Positions 1 to 12,118 of a stretch of DNA of 64,000 nt are shown here, one piece after another. Every line of letters begins with the position of its first letter. The first letter of the stretch is position 1. The DNA lies in contig JBAMJV010004001.1 of NCBI GenBank assembly GCA_037951105.1, positions 1-64,000 on the forward strand, given 5' to 3'. Source of the DNA: Echinarachnius parma (lineage: Eukaryota; Echinodermata; Echinoidea; Clypeasteroida; Echinarachniidae). The notes beneath the pieces were generated by a model. It was not told the DNA's origin, made no database searches, and saw only the letters and a list, made by a program, of their open reading frames with translations. Made by a program: the position numbers and the translations under genes.

Positions 1-907
1 TTCTCTTTCTTATTTATATTAATGACATAGTAAAGTCATCACCACTTTTACTTACGTGCTTTTCGCAGATGACACTAACATATTGTGTTCTCATAAATGC
101 TTGAATACTCTAATTTATACTCTCAATAATGAATTAGTTAAAATCTCAACATGGTTTAAATGCAATAAATTGTCCCTTAATTTAGATAACACATGTTTTA
201 TACATTTTTGTGCTTCCCAAACACACTTTGATCAGGTTATAAACATTGTTAATGATGATATTTCTATAGTTGAAAGGAAATCGACAAAAATTTTCGGTAT
301 AACTTTGGATTCAAAGCTTACTTGGAATAATCATGTAAATAATATTACAACATCAATTTCAAGGGCAGTTGGGGTAATTGGTAAAATGAGGGACCTTGTA
401 CCCGAGAAAATACTTTATACATTATATAATGCATTAGTGTTACCTTATTTTACATACTGTAATGTAGTTTGGGGGAACTGTAGTATAACTAAGATTAATA
501 TAATTTTTCTCTTGCAAAAAAGAGCACTTAGGATTTGTACTCATTCTAATTACTTAGCTCATACAAATCCGTTATTTTATAGATTAAACATTTTAAAAGT
601 GAGTGATTTGCACTTATATCAAACAGCAATCTGTATGTTTAAATACACACAAAATTCACTTCCTCTTTTTCATGACGTATTTATTCCTAATTCCCATGTT
701 CACTCATACCCAACGCGTAATTGTACTGATTTTCATTTACACAATCCTAAAACTTTGTTAGCGCATAAGTCCATAAGATATCATGGTCCAGACATTTGGA
801 ATGCACTCCCTAGACATATTAAACAGTGTACATCTCTCTATTCATTTAAAGCTACACTAAAAAAACACATTATTTCACAATATAATGTATAAAGATTAAA
901 AAAATAA
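1..907 (+). mobile_element. LINE reverse transcriptase C-terminal fragment, upstream copy of a tandem duplication
   Basis: Carries the C-terminal part of a CR1/Jockey-group reverse transcriptase. The open frame at 56-892 starts just before the FADD catalytic box (LFADDTN) and runs through the thumb and C-terminal region to the usual ending with a WNALP motif. The window edge cuts off the 5' part. The stretch is identical to 2640-3546 as far as I can compare by eye, including the same frame break just upstream of FADD. Identity stops abruptly after base 907, so this copy lacks the 3' UTR present in the downstream copy. No active protein is expected. Confidence 0.9.
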
Positions 908-2170
908 GCAAATGTTAATCTCTGATAATATACAATTAGAATATGTCATTTTTCGCTCAACATGTAGACTGCAGATTTTCTTTTGTTAGACTGTTCCAAA
1001 AGTGACGATAACTAAATTCATGGTCTGTGATTCTATTTGTGTAAAGAATTCCTGGGTGTACTGCAAATCATAGTGGTCTGGACCAAGGCCAATACTGAAA
1101 TCTGAGCAAATATTTACAGACAGTTTTAGAATTCTCATGGCATAATCAGGTGCAATAAATACTACACTATGCAATCATTGATTTGAATGTGAAGGATTCA
1201 TCCAATTTTGTTTACATTTAGAATGCTTTTAGAATAAAGCAAATTCATGTTTTCGCTAAGATTGATTACCAGCGTTGATGAATTGACAGAAATTCACATA
1301 TCTGTTTCAAGTTGCATTTAATCTTGAACAAAGTTTTGAAAGGCACTAAATGTCATAAAAAGGGATAAACACAAACGCATACATGCAATCTTATTTACAC
1401 ACACAAATGATGAATTCCAAAGACGACATTCACTCTGTGTAATATAGGTTTTATCGGCAAATTTCGTAATCTTTTCATTGGTATTGATATGCGGCTCATT
1501 CAAATTCGCGGAATTATAAGCTGAAGGCGTATAAAACTGTCGTTCGAAACTGTATTTCCTTCATTATATTTATTTATTCGCTCAAGTGATTTAGCACGTA
1601 TAGCATTCAATCTAAAAAAGCACGCATTTAGCATTCAATTTCGCCAACGGAACTCACGGGTATGACGGGAAGCGGTATTACTCGGAATTTTTTCGAACAT
1701 TTTCCTGCTTTAAATTGAATGAAAATTTTACGAAATAAAAACACGTTTTAAATTTGAATGCCAACAAACTGTTTTCGAATGATCGTTATATAAACTAAAA
1801 TTGTAAAAGTGTTTTTATAATAAAATACAGCTGCGGTGACAAAACCGGCAAAATTGAATACACACAAAATGAATTCGTGTGGCCAACTTACGAAATTTAC
1901 CGAGAAATCTTATATTAATTACAGAGCAAAACAAAAGCAAGAAGTATTTTGTCTCTTTTTAACAAAATGAATACATTTTGTTTTAACTATTATATAAACA
2001 TGTCAACAAATGGGATATGATACAAGAGAAAGGATGTGGTCTTACCTTTCAAAGGTTCATTCAAGACCATACATGAATACATAGACAGAATGATCACAAT
2101 AAAATATGATTAATTGCAATTGCAAGATATAAGTAAGCATGGTTAAAATGAAGTACAACATGTACACTCT
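908..2170. other. Gene-free stretch between the two LINE copies
   Basis: About 1.26 kb of AT-rich DNA. The short open frames here show no recognisable domain and no codon bias. It is probably the left part of the duplicated unit, which would also lie upstream of the window. Confidence 0.5.
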
Positions 2171-2311
2171 TTAAAATATTGGGTAAACTTTACTGGGTAA
2201 ATGAGGATTGTGTAACAGTTGGGCAAAACTGTCTTTTGCTACATGCATTCGACCAACACAGTGTATTAATATCCTGTATTCATTGGTTTACCCAATTATT
2301 TAAAAATCACT
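2171..2311. repeat. Possible short MITE with TTGGGTAAAC inverted ends
   Basis: TTTAAAATATTGGGTAAAC at the left is matched in inverted orientation by GGTTTACCCAATTATTTAAA at the right, about 140 bp apart. No target duplication is clear. The right end abuts the LINE fragment that follows. Confidence 0.35.
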
Positions 2312-4125
2312 GAGCAAAGTGAAAAGGGGTATCAGTTTGGATTTCGAAAAGGGTTTTCTACTGATTATGCTTTGATACAATCTTGTGATAAAATAACTCA
2401 AACACTTAATAATAAGGAACATATAATTGGGGTATTTATGGACCTGTCAAAAGCTTTTGACACCATGAATCATGACATTTTGTTGCAAAAACTTACTCAT
2501 TATGGTATACGAGGCACAGCCTTAAAATGGTTTAAGAATTATTTAGTTAATCGAAAGCAATTGTTTTCATTTCAGTCAGTAAATTCCCCTAACTTAAATG
2601 TGTTATGTGGTGTTCCACAAGGATCAATTTTAGGCCCCCTTCTCTTTCTTATTTATATTAATGACATAGTAAAGTCATCACCACTTTTACTTACGTGCTT
2701 TTCGCAGATGACACTAACATATTGTGTTCTCATAAATGCTTGAATACTCTAATTTATACTCTCAATAATGAATTAGTTAAAATCTCAACATGGTTTAAAT
2801 GCAATAAATTGTCCCTTAATTTAGATAACACATGTTTTATACATTTTTGTGCTTCCCAAACACACTTTGATCAGGTTATAAACATTGTTAATGATGATAT
2901 TTCTATAGTTGAAAGGAAATCGACAAAAATTTTCGGTATAACTTTGGATTCAAAGCTTACTTGGAATAATCATGTAAATAATATTACAACATCAATTTCA
3001 AGGGCAGTTGGGGTAATTGGTAAAATGAGGGACCTTGTACCCGAGAAAATACTTTATACATTATATAATGCATTAGTGTTACCTTATTTTACATACTGTA
3101 ATGTAGTTTGGGGGAACTGTAGTATAACTAAGATTAATATAATTTTTCTCTTGCAAAAAAGAGCACTTAGGATTTGTACTCATTCTAATTACTTAGCTCA
3201 TACAAATCCGTTATTTTATAGATTAAACATTTTAAAAGTGAGTGATTTGCACTTATATCAAACAGCAATCTGTATGTTTAAATACACACAAAATTCACTT
3301 CCTCTTTTTCATGACGTATTTATTCCTAATTCCCATGTTCACTCATACCCAACGCGTAATTGTACTGATTTTCATTTACACAATCCTAAAACTTTGTTAG
3401 CGCATAAGTCCATAAGATATCATGGTCCAGACATTTGGAATGCACTCCCTAGACATATTAAACAGTGTACATCTCTCTATTCATTTAAAGCTACACTAAA
3501 AAAACACATTATTTCACAATATAATGTATAAAGATTAAAAAAATAAAAGCGTTCTTTGTAAAACTTTAGAAACTACATTAAATTTTGGTCTGACGTTACA
3601 TAGTAATACTGATGATTCAACATTTTGGCGCATGAGGACACTTGCACTTGCACACACACGCACCACTCGCACCCTTGTTTTTGTTTAGTTTCTCTCTTAT
3701 CTCTGTCATTAACGTATAATTAGTAGCCTTATAAAGATGAGATTCATATGCTCTATAATTATTTATATTGAATCCAACTGTTTATATTCACATTTAATTG
3801 TAATATATATAATTTGAGTATCATGGCCCCCTCTTCTTGTTACTTAGCCAATATTTCACAACTCATTTTTATCTTAGCTCGGTTGACCGTCTGCTCAAGC
3901 TTTTGCTTGATAACGGTTATAACGGTTATAACGGCGACCTTCTGCTTTCTTTCTTTATACACGCAATGGCCCAACGTATAAATTTACTCTTACTCATGTA
4001 TTATACATTTGTTTCTATATTTTGTATATTGATTGCATACCTTATGTTTTATATAATTATCCATATTTGTTGTATAACTGATTTGTTTGATTGCAGAAAT
4101 AAAGTCTTTGAAATGAAATAATAAT
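2305..4125 (+). mobile_element. 5'-truncated CR1/Jockey-group LINE with 3' UTR
   Basis: The reverse transcriptase begins at fingers motif QFGFRKGFST, followed by the catalytic-aspartate motif DLSKAFDTMNHD, GVPQGSILGPLLFLIYIND and FADD. A frameshift just before FADD splits the protein into 2372-2743 and 2695-3531. The N-terminal half, including the endonuclease, is missing. Downstream of the stop about 590 bp of non-coding sequence ends in an AATAAAGTCTTTGAAATGAAA tail near 4125, which I take as the LINE 3' end. Bases 2640-3546 duplicate 1-907. Confidence 0.88.
2320..3531 (+). pseudogene. Broken reverse transcriptase of the truncated LINE
   Basis: Two overlapping frames encode consecutive parts of one reverse transcriptase. 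The first holds the fingers and palm motifs (DLSKAFD, GVPQGSILGP), the second the FADD box and thumb. The single frame break, shared with the upstream copy, shows that it was already broken before the duplication. The second frame opens with GTG and has no initiator of its own; it is simply the continuation of the first. Confidence 0.85.
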
Positions 4126-4245
4126 ATAATGGGTCGTCTGCAATGACTGCAACATGTTGATCCATCGCGGGCTGTTCCCTGAATCTCATCGTTGCTATTT
4201 CTTCCTTGCGTCTGGTCACGTGATTCAATATGACATAGACGAGGA

Positions 4246-5375
4246 CAGGGGCGTCGATCCTGGGGGGGGGGGGGGGGGGGGGCAGGGGGGGCGGTCGCCC
4301 CCCCCCCCCCCCCAATGAAAATATTGGGGGGGGGGGGCGAACATATCATTTCGCCCCCCCCCCCCAATAATTCCGAAAATGAGGAAGAAAAAATCAAGTG
4401 ATATAATGCCAAAGAGGGGATAGACACATTTATCAATAATTAATCTTCAAAATAGCCGTTTTCTAGTTTGAAAAGAACTGTAAATCTTTTTTTGCCGCGC
4501 GCTTCGCGCGCATAGTTTCTCATATTGCAAGTTTCATTTGGGTTGCGGGAACTCACATGTGTTGCGGGCAGTGTAATTTCTCATACGCACACCTCACACG
4601 AAGTTAATTAAACCCTCATCTATAGATAGCCCCCCGTCACAGAAAATAAAATAATCTGAAATATATCTTTCAGTCAATTCGGTCCATATGCGCTGAACGC
4701 AAATCATATTTGAATATTATCATGTCCCCCCACATTTGAAAGTGGTGAAGATTGTCCCCCTCCCTTTGTCATTATGTATGTTTGGTTCCATACTTATATA
4801 CTTCATATAACGTGAAATTTCTGTCTCAGGTGTGCACCAAATCGCACAATTTCACACCCCAAAATACAAAAGCTCCCTACTGTGGGAGGGGGACACCCCC
4901 TCCCACACCCTCCCCCGCTCGGTCGCTTCGCTTCCTCGCAATGTCTCCCCTCCAGTTTTGAGAAGTTGTTAACGCCCTTGCTTAGTTTCATAGGAGCCCA
5001 ATGCCCGAGACTATATCGATGGCTCTATAGTAATACAGGATCACGTCGATCCATCTCATGCAAGGCTCAATCTTTCCTCGCTATGCCCTTTAAAAATACG
5101 TTACGAGTATAGGTACAATTTTTACACCCATGATAGGAGTTGCAAATGTCTGAAATCTAAAAGCTTCCGGGGGCTCCGCCCCCTGGACCCCAATTATTGT
5201 CCCCAAATGTGGGTGCCCCCAAATCAGGTCTTCGAGCCATCAAGACACTTTCAATGAGCGCATAATAAAACTTCCGGGCATGCTAATGTGGGGCTTTTAG
5301 CCCTCTCAGTGGTCACTCGGGAAAATTTCTTCAAATTGCGCCCCCCCCAAAATCAAAACCGGATCGACGCACCTG
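4246..5375. mobile_element. Non-autonomous hAT-like transposon, complete with 8-bp target duplication
   Basis: The left end CAGGGGCGTCGATCC (4246-4260) is matched by GGATCGACGCACCTG (5361-5375), one mismatch in 15 bp. The element is flanked by a perfect 8-bp direct repeat GACGAGGA at 4238-4245 and 5376-5383. Ends starting CAGGG and 8-bp target duplications are hallmarks of the hAT superfamily. There is no transposase. Inside are long G and C homopolymers close to the left end, a CGCGCGCTTCGCGCGC palindrome near 4496, and a segment near 4840-4940 that recurs, inverted, in the repeats at 22081-22881 and 34440-36126. Proline-rich open frames here are products of the homopolymers. Confidence 0.85.
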
Positions 5376-5383
5376 GACGAGGA

Positions 5384-6677
5384 AGCCCAAAATGAGAAGG
5401 ATAAAGAGCTGTAGAAAAATACAATGATTTCAGATGATTACGGGAAACACTCATGATAGCTCACGATACTGATACATAATTATTCTATTGTAGAATTGTA
5501 CCTCTAAACATTACGACGTGATTATGTAGATGCATTATGGTGTCCGAATAGTAGCCGCTTTGAATAACAATATATCATTTCTGAATTCTGGTCTAATAGT
5601 ACTTCAAAGTAGCCTGCATTATAATTGTATATACAGAATACATTAATTGGAAATTACAATACCAACAAGGTTATGACATCTTAACATAATAATTCTGAGC
5701 TAGAAACGATTTCTTTTTACAATCCAACTGTCTAACAAAATCAAATGGTACAAAAGAATACTTTAAGTTCAATGGAAAATGAAGTTATTGGAGAGTAAAT
5801 TTGAATATTAACTGTTGGGAAGGAATAGTTCTATGCTTTCAGAATTTATCAATCTATACATAACAGGCATTGCAACCAACTTACCCCACCAAAAATGCCC
5901 ACATATATTGTAGTAGTCTGGTCGTTACTCCGTTCATTACCTTTAGCGAACATAGGATTCAATGAGAAACGGGGGAAACGATAGATCGGAGGGGGTAGGA
6001 GGGAAAACAAGAGGGGAAAGAGATAAGGTGAGGGGTAGGCAGGGAAGGGAGAGAGAGGGGGCAGGTGGAGAGTCGACATGAAAAGGGGGGGGGGGGGGGG
6101 AGAGAACAAATCAGTAATTGCATTCGGTTAACCTTCAGTGCATGCGTATGAGATTATTGATTTTTCATTTGGGATTTTGTTTAGATCATGTATGCTTACT
6201 ATTGTGGGACTGATAAATAATGTAAATAACAGATACTTTTTTTTGATAACATACACAGGGCGATGGAAAGTGAGTTAATATAGCTATGTTTACAGGAATA
6301 TAAAAATTGAACAATACCAATTATCACACATTATTCTAATACAAGTATTTAGAAATGAATTTGATACATCGAATCAGTCAAACAAGCAGTAGAGTAGCTA
6401 GAGAAGGTGTGGGATTGATGCCCCCCCCCCCCCCCCCCCCCCTACCCAATAATTTGACAAAAAACAATACAAACGATTAGGGGAACATATTTCAAAAATA
6501 AAGAGAGAAACTTAAGGTGCCGTCCCTACGCCACTGCATCCGAGTGAAAGCGTGATCCTAATAAACTCTCTCCCATGGCATAGGCTTTCAACATCAGCAG
6601 CGTGATTGACATGTGATTGACAATTCATCGGCTTTCGTCATCTAGACAATTTAGAGAGGCGTAGTGTACAGAGACTA
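5384..6677. other. Gene-free stretch with a polypurine tract and poly-C run
   Basis: No gene seen. A GA-rich strand-asymmetric tract lies at about 5985-6105, ending in a run of about 17 G. A run of about 22 C lies at 6421-6442. TACGCCACTG at about 6525-6534 resembles the end of a hAT MITE, but I find no matching left end with a target duplication. Confidence 0.55.
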
Positions 6678-6903
6678 TGGCCCGTATTCACAAAGGAGTT
6701 TTGTACAAACCCCGGTTCAAACCGCGGTTTACATCTATGGAATGCCAATTGTAAACTGATGGAGAGAGAATGTAAATTCCTTACTTGTTAACAATGTTGA
6801 TGGTACACATTCTCTCTCCATCAGTTTACAATTGGCATTCCATAGATGTAAACCGCGGGTTTGAACCGGGGTTTGTACAAACCTCCCTTGTGAATAAGGG
6901 CCA
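6678..6903. mobile_element. Palindromic MITE with TA target duplication
   Basis: The 226-bp element starts TGGCCCGTATTCACAA and ends with a near reverse complement. Arms of about 100 bp (6678-6780 and 6802-6903) pair almost perfectly around a short loop, so a transcript would form a long hairpin. TA dinucleotides flank both ends (6676-6677, 6904-6905), as in Tc1/mariner-like or ISL2EU-like elements. Confidence 0.75.
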
Positions 6904-7275
6904 TATGGGGCGAAGTTCTTTAGATGACGACACACCAATATAGGGCAGCATAATCAATTTGGGCGATTTAAAAGGGGCGTTCCCAGGACAATTAGACATT
7001 TACTTATTACCCCAAAATTGACCGATTTCATGGGAAATGACTGCCAAATTCTTTTTCTTGAGGAAAAGATTACTTATAGAGAGCCTAATTGTCAAAATTA
7101 GGACATCTAGACGCTGTAGTTCCATAAAGAGAGCTGTAAGTATTCCGTAGCAAAAAAACAGGGGAGGAGCAAAAGGGTATGTTGGGTGTTGTTTTGTATA
7201 TTGTTTATATATTATTTTCCTCGTATAAAGGGGCAGTTTGTAACAAACTAATAAATCCACTACTATAGTACACAC

Positions 7276-7967
7276 CTGTAACAGACATATTGTCAGTCGT
7301 GTGGTCCGATGGATGTATGGTCGAGACCTCCTCTTGAGAAGGATGGAAAGTGATGTCATCACAAGATTCCAGGGAAGTTGACAAGTGTTGCTCTAAGTTG
7401 CAACATTTGACTGGTAACTTGGGATGGATCCAGTAGTAAACATAAGAAACAGAACGACAGTCATTTGTCATATCACCGTCGGTAGGAAGCCGTTTCGAGT
7501 TCTGATGGCACACCAGATCACCCGCGCAGTCAATTCCTAGTTCACATTTCGCCTTGCCTGGTGGATAGGTCACGGTTACAACAGCTTGGTACTCGGCAGT
7601 ATTTTCCACTTGCTCGTTGACAAGGTCAACTATGTGTACAGTATACAATCCCTCATCAACAACATGAAGGTTAGCAATGGCGAAAGTCACAGTCAGGTTG
7701 ACTTGGCTGCGATGGTACTGCCAACCAAAGCGTTGGAGTTGTCCAGGTTTAAATGAATCTGGGAAAGGCGACTGGTCGTTAATGAAGTGTGGTCGATCAC
7801 CTCCAAAAGGGTATACTGCACAGATGTATCGCGAGGTTGGACTAGTCAACTCATGATGGAAATTAAACGTTACATTTTCTCCTAGTTGGTATCCATCATT
7901 CGGCAAAACGTGATTACATGCCAAAAGAAGCACCAGGACAAGAATCCACAACATTATGCGCAGTCGT
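7276..7967 (-). CDS. Gene A coding exon: secreted Ig-like protein lacking canonical Ig cysteines
   Basis: The exon starts after a TTGTTCAACAG acceptor; the first Met shared in position with the paralog is at 7954 (MLWILVLVLL...). It ends at an ACAG|GTGTGT donor at 7276/7275 in phase 1, giving about 226 residues. Residues 1-22 are a hydrophobic signal peptide. About 24-130 look like a V-type Ig domain: strand B reads GENVTFNF and strand F reads DEGLYTVHI, so the two positions normally held by the disulphide cysteines are Phe and Val. N-glycosylation sequons occur at NVT, NLT and NMS. Residues 130-226 are rich in cysteine (CELG, DC, VC, DC, CC, SC) and contain a YYWI motif. A membrane or tail exon should lie downstream but I could not identify it. 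The function is unknown; a cell-surface or secreted recognition protein is an inference. Confidence 0.75.
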
Positions 7968-8653
7968 CTGTTGAACAACAAAAGAAACATTGTAGTAAAA
8001 CTAAAAAAAAAAATATTTGGGTCAATTTGTTGTTGTTACTGCATAATTAATAGGTAGTGTTAACTATTTAGTGAGATTGCAATTGTAGTGTATATATCCA
8101 TTGTTTGTACACATGTTGATGTATATTAAATCTAATAACACTATGTGCATATTATTTGTTGAAAATCCGCCTCCAGATTTGTATTAGCTTTAGAAATGGT
8201 ATAATAGATATAATACAATCTGGGGCAATTTGTAGGCAAATACTTATCATACTAAACACAACTCCAATACCGCCAAATCCAATATATTAATACTTATATC
8301 ACTATTACAAACAAGTACAGTTCGAAAGATAATATGATATTACAATTAACACAAATACAATTGTTACACATAATTAGGATTCCTGTTGTGAAATATGAAC
8401 GTGATTAAAACACTGAAATCCATCATGAACCTTTATGCAACCCGCCATGTTTATCTAAATTCACGTCTAAACCTGATAAGATTGCACAAAGCACTATCCC
8501 AAATAATGGATTAACAATGAACATATTCGCCATAAACACTCACAGAATGCTGGATCACCTATAGGTATAAAAATCTGTTTGTAATCACAGGAAAATCTTC
8601 CTTATATAACATGAATGATAAATATCGCCTTATTCCAAAAAAAATTAACTTAC
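7968..8653 (-). other. Gene A intron 1
   Basis: Runs from the GTAAGTTAAT donor at 8653 to the CAACAG acceptor at 7968, 686 bp. The donor-proximal part (about 8540-8650) aligns by eye with 29900-30009 upstream of gene B, which supports a shared origin of the two introns. No transposon is evident inside. Confidence 0.6.
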
Positions 8654-8875
8654 CTATAGTCTGATATTCTTTAAATCAACACAACGTATAGCCTCATTAA
8701 ATCGTCACAGGTTTTGACAAGCGTCTCCACAAAACGTATGTTCCAGGTATTGTAGGTCCAGTACTAGCAAAGACGAACTGTGTCCTAAAGGTAATCCATA
8801 TTCTCATTTTGCATGCACATGAACAAGCATTAACAGTCCCTGGAAAGACACGCATCGATACAGTGGAAGAATTAT
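8654..8875 (-). other. Gene A putative 5' untranslated exon
   Basis: Inferred from a consensus donor, CTATAG|GTAAGT, at 8654/8653, matched in the same position in gene B. All frames carry stops before the donor, so it is most likely untranslated; a 66-residue frame inside it resembles nothing I know. The 5' boundary is estimated from the promoter-like motifs just upstream. Confidence 0.45.
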
Positions 8876-8894
8876 TTTCCGCCGCAATAACAGA

Positions 8895-8935
8895 CATCTT
8901 ATTTTGCTCTTTGTTAAAATCTAACCAGCCAATTG
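8895..8935 (-). promoter_or_regulatory. Gene A core promoter candidate (CCAAT box, weak TATA)
   Basis: On the plus strand CCAAT lies at 8929-8933 and TCTTATTTTGC, whose reverse strand is a degenerate TATA (AAAATAAG), at about 8898-8908. The order matches gene B, where the TATA is canonical. Confidence 0.35.
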
Positions 8936-9263
8936 AGTTGGAGTCATTTGTATTGTGTTGATCACATGATTACAGGTCCCAAAATATAAACAAAACAATT
9001 TGCGAAAACACATATGAATGCATAGTAGGCGGGGGTTTTGCCAGTGGCTGCACCCAGTGAGTGTGCAAACGAGATAGAGTTCTTATCTTTAGATTTCTGA
9101 TGATATTTCAATTGATTGAATAACATTTACTTTTTTATTACCCTATAATTGATCCAAATAACTATAAACAAAAGAAACCCAAATACACGTATTATCAATA
9201 ATGAACCATCTTATATGACAAGGAAAATGACAAGTTTTGATTATAGATTTTGAGGAGAAATAC

Positions 9264-9831
9264 AGGGATAGTTGAGTTCTGGTAAAGAGAGTACAGTTTT
9301 GGTCAAACTGAATTTTAGTATTCAAGCAAAACTTGCACCATTACATTACAAACTTATAGTTATGACCCCACCTTGCTCGAAAGGAATACAAAATTACAAT
9401 CGACTAAGTAAAATGCCTGTTATCATTACAAAAAGAGCCGTTACAACTCAAGAGGGCGCTCTCTGAACACTCATTGGTTTCAACCATTTTAAATCAAATA
9501 GTGTGCATGTGATTTTTTGTTGAAATAATGATTAGATAGAGAGATTATCAACAACTATCTAAAAACCACTTTTGTAAATTTTTGTAAAGTGGAAGCATTT
9601 AAAAAAAAATGTAACGGGTGGTTCAAAATTGTTGAATAATTATGGGGCCCCACATTTATTACGAATGGTTATGTTTGTGGATATTTCGGCCATTTCTGAA
9701 GCGATTTTGATCAAATAAAGTTTATTCTGTCATTACAATTTTATGCTCTTTCAAATTTTACACTCAGTTTTTCATTATCTCACAAAAATTATTTTGAGTA
9801 GCGCCCTCTATACCAAAACTCAACGTTCCCT
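9264..9831 (-). mobile_element. MITE family A, full-length copy (piggyBac/Kolobok-like, TTAA)
   Basis: Begins AGGGATAGTTGAGTTCTGG and ends with the inverted counterpart CCAAAACTCAACGTTCCCT. TTAA is present at the right junction (9832-9835) but altered at the left. Inner sequence includes the family hallmarks GAGGGCGCT near each end and a central GGGGCCCC. It has no coding capacity. Seven copies or fragments occur in this window. Confidence 0.75.
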
Positions 9832-9835
9832 TTAA

Positions 9836-10489
9836 CAATTTGTGAATGTAAATGGGGTATACAAGGCTATGAAAATGCATATACAACTTAAAATAGGTTC
9901 AACGTTTACTATCAACATCAACCCCAATATTAATGTTCCTGTATGCAGACCTAATTCTAACAGAAGCGATAATATGTGAAATATAAAACTGCCAGGTAAG
10001 TGTAGTGCAATGTACTCATTTGGGCCGACAGATACTCTGGCAAACATCCAAATATGACATAAGTGACGGAAATGTTTACAACTTTAACCCGTTCAAGACT
10101 GCTATAATGTAACGTGTTGATTTTGACATAACACACAATCTCCACAGGCAAGAGCACGGCTATTTTCGGCCAGGCCTGAATGGGTTAGTCTTACACGCAT
10201 CAAACTAAGCATCAAGATCATCATGAACAGGTACAGCGGTGCGTGAGCATGGCGGGAGACAACCCTATTGTCAACATGATCAACTAATATACTGACAATA
10301 CTTCTCGTTATGGTTGACTTCACGCACAATACCCACCTGGAAATCAATAGAAAACTATATATCTTATGATTGTATACGCTAACATTGTATTTTATGAGCA
10401 AACAGCCCACGGCAATTTCGGAGATTGCCACCTCAGAGGTAAAATGTGAAGAATCATGAGCGCGGGGGGCGGGGGTGACATGGCAGGTA
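9836..10489. other. Upstream flank of gene A, paralogous to 31210-31700
   Basis: No gene seen. Blocks such as GAAATGTTTACAACTTT...AAGACTGCT (near 10068) and CATGATCAACTAA (near 10278) recur in the same order near 31312 and 31517. This shows that the duplication that made genes A and B included the upstream DNA. A 109-residue frame here has no domain and is not conserved as a frame. Confidence 0.55.
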
Positions 10490-10655
10490 AAAGGGGTTGT
10501 TTCGTTTTATAGAGGGCGCTGCACGATTTTTTGGTGTGAGGAAATACAAAAAACTGAGTGTCAAATTTGAAAGAGCATACAATTTTAATGACAGAATTAA
10601 CTTTATTTGATCAAAATCGGTTTAGAAACAGCTGAAACATCAGTAAATCAGTGAG
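10490..10655 (+). mobile_element. MITE family A, 5' fragment
   Basis: Matches the first ~165 bp of the family: GAGGGCGCTGCACGA, AACTGAGTGTCAAATTTGAA, then CAAAATCGGTTTAGAAACAG. Ends abruptly and lacks the right terminus. Confidence 0.65.
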
Positions 10656-11176
10656 GTTCGTAATACGTAAGATATGTTGGCAATGCATTGCACGCATCAA
10701 TGATTGCATGCCATGACGATTCGCATTTTGCGTCACTATCACAAGAGGGCGCTACCCAAGATATAAAGCACAGAAATACAAGATATAGAGCTCAGAAATA
10801 CAATATAGAAATACTGGCTTGGTGGAGTAACAAGGTGGTATTAGTTTGATGATAGCTCTTTGCCGATTCAGTACCCCTTGTGCATGTTAATTCTGTTTAT
10901 TCATGAGCATGAATGTTGATAAAGAATAGTGTTTAAAATCGCTTCTGTTTACATCGGGTGTGAAATAATCTTTATGAGTTATACAAGTGAGTGCGATTAT
11001 TCCGTTTTAAAAACTTGCGAGAAAACAATATTGTCTACAAATCGACTGTTAGCTTACACTTATAAGGACAACATCACCACATACTATGTTGTTATTATAA
11101 TTAATTTACAATTGTTTTCAAATTAATCTTGTTAGTTTAACACACGAACTCCTAACCTAGTTATACCTAGATGAAC

Positions 11177-11430
11177 TTAAAGTGAATTAGTAACATTGTC
11201 AAAATCTACAAAAGTTACCAAGAACTATTAACGGTTATCGCAAACCCTGTTATATTCGTATAAGCACTAGAAGCATGGAACATTATTTTACTTCGATTTT
11301 CCCTTCGTGAAAAAGATATTAACGATTGAAGTGTTCGGATTTGTTATTATCCCCGGGATAGTCATAACTGCGTACAAAGTCAGTGCACTTTGCATTTCCG
11401 CTCAGAACTTGGTTATACGGTAAGGCATTC
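11177..11430 (+). mobile_element. MITE family B, partial copy
   Basis: Shows TTAGTAACATTGTCAAAATC and the central TTCCCTTCGTGAAAAAGATATT block of the family (quoted in part). The right end is missing. Confidence 0.6.
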
Positions 11431-11745
11431 ATTTAACATGACATTTTCATGCATTACTTATTGGACATTATCAGATTCAATACTAATGTAATCAACCATT
11501 CATTACTCAATCAACCATTCACAACAAATTTACTACGTTATATCCCTTTGATAGTACATGTGAGCTCGATATCTTGCCACTTTTGATGATGAATAATTCA
11601 AAAAGTATTGAATCCTTTTGAGCAGAAAAAATTCAAACTTTTCTCGAGAGAAGAATCTATTCAATTTAGATTTATTATTGTATTGGGTACATAATCTAGT
11701 TCCTTATTGTTAAATCAATTACAATTTAAATTCAAACAGTATTAA

Positions 11746-12118
11746 AGGGATCGAGTAAATTTGTTGACGTGTGCAAAAAGTGATGAGTGGTTGATACAAT
11801 GTATATTGTTGTTATCTGATAATATGTCCACTGGGTGTGGTGTGAAAATGTTAAGTTAAATGAACGTTATATGGCCGAGTAATGAGCAAATATGCAAAGC
11901 AATTTCGCTAAATCACAGACTTACTTATTACACGGTTTGGCGATCCAGTGGATAATTTAACATCTGCACATTTCAATCGTAAATATCTTTTTAACGAAAG
12001 AGAAATAAAAAATAAAAAAACGAAATCTGTCCCATGCTTCTATCGTTAATACGAATACAGCAAGGTATGATGGAACCGCGAGAATTCCAACTGGATTTTG
12101 AGGATTTGTACAATCCCT
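11746..12118 (-). mobile_element. MITE family B, full-length copy with TTAA duplication
   Basis: Starts AGGGATCGAGTAAATTTGTT and ends GATTTGTACAATCCCT, flanked by TTAA on both sides (11742-11745, 12119-12122). 373 bp, no coding potential. TTAA targets are typical of piggyBac and Kolobok superfamilies. Confidence 0.75.

Noticed and set aside
3990-4436. Glycine/proline-rich open frames on both strands
   Set aside because: They translate G and C homopolymers within the hAT-like element.
6400-6540. Possible hAT MITE around the poly-C run
   Set aside because: Right end fits CAGTGGCGTAG, but the left end and the 8-bp flanks do not match.
10102-10431. 109-residue minus-strand frame upstream of gene A
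   Set aside because: The paralogous flank at 31200-31700 does not keep the frame.
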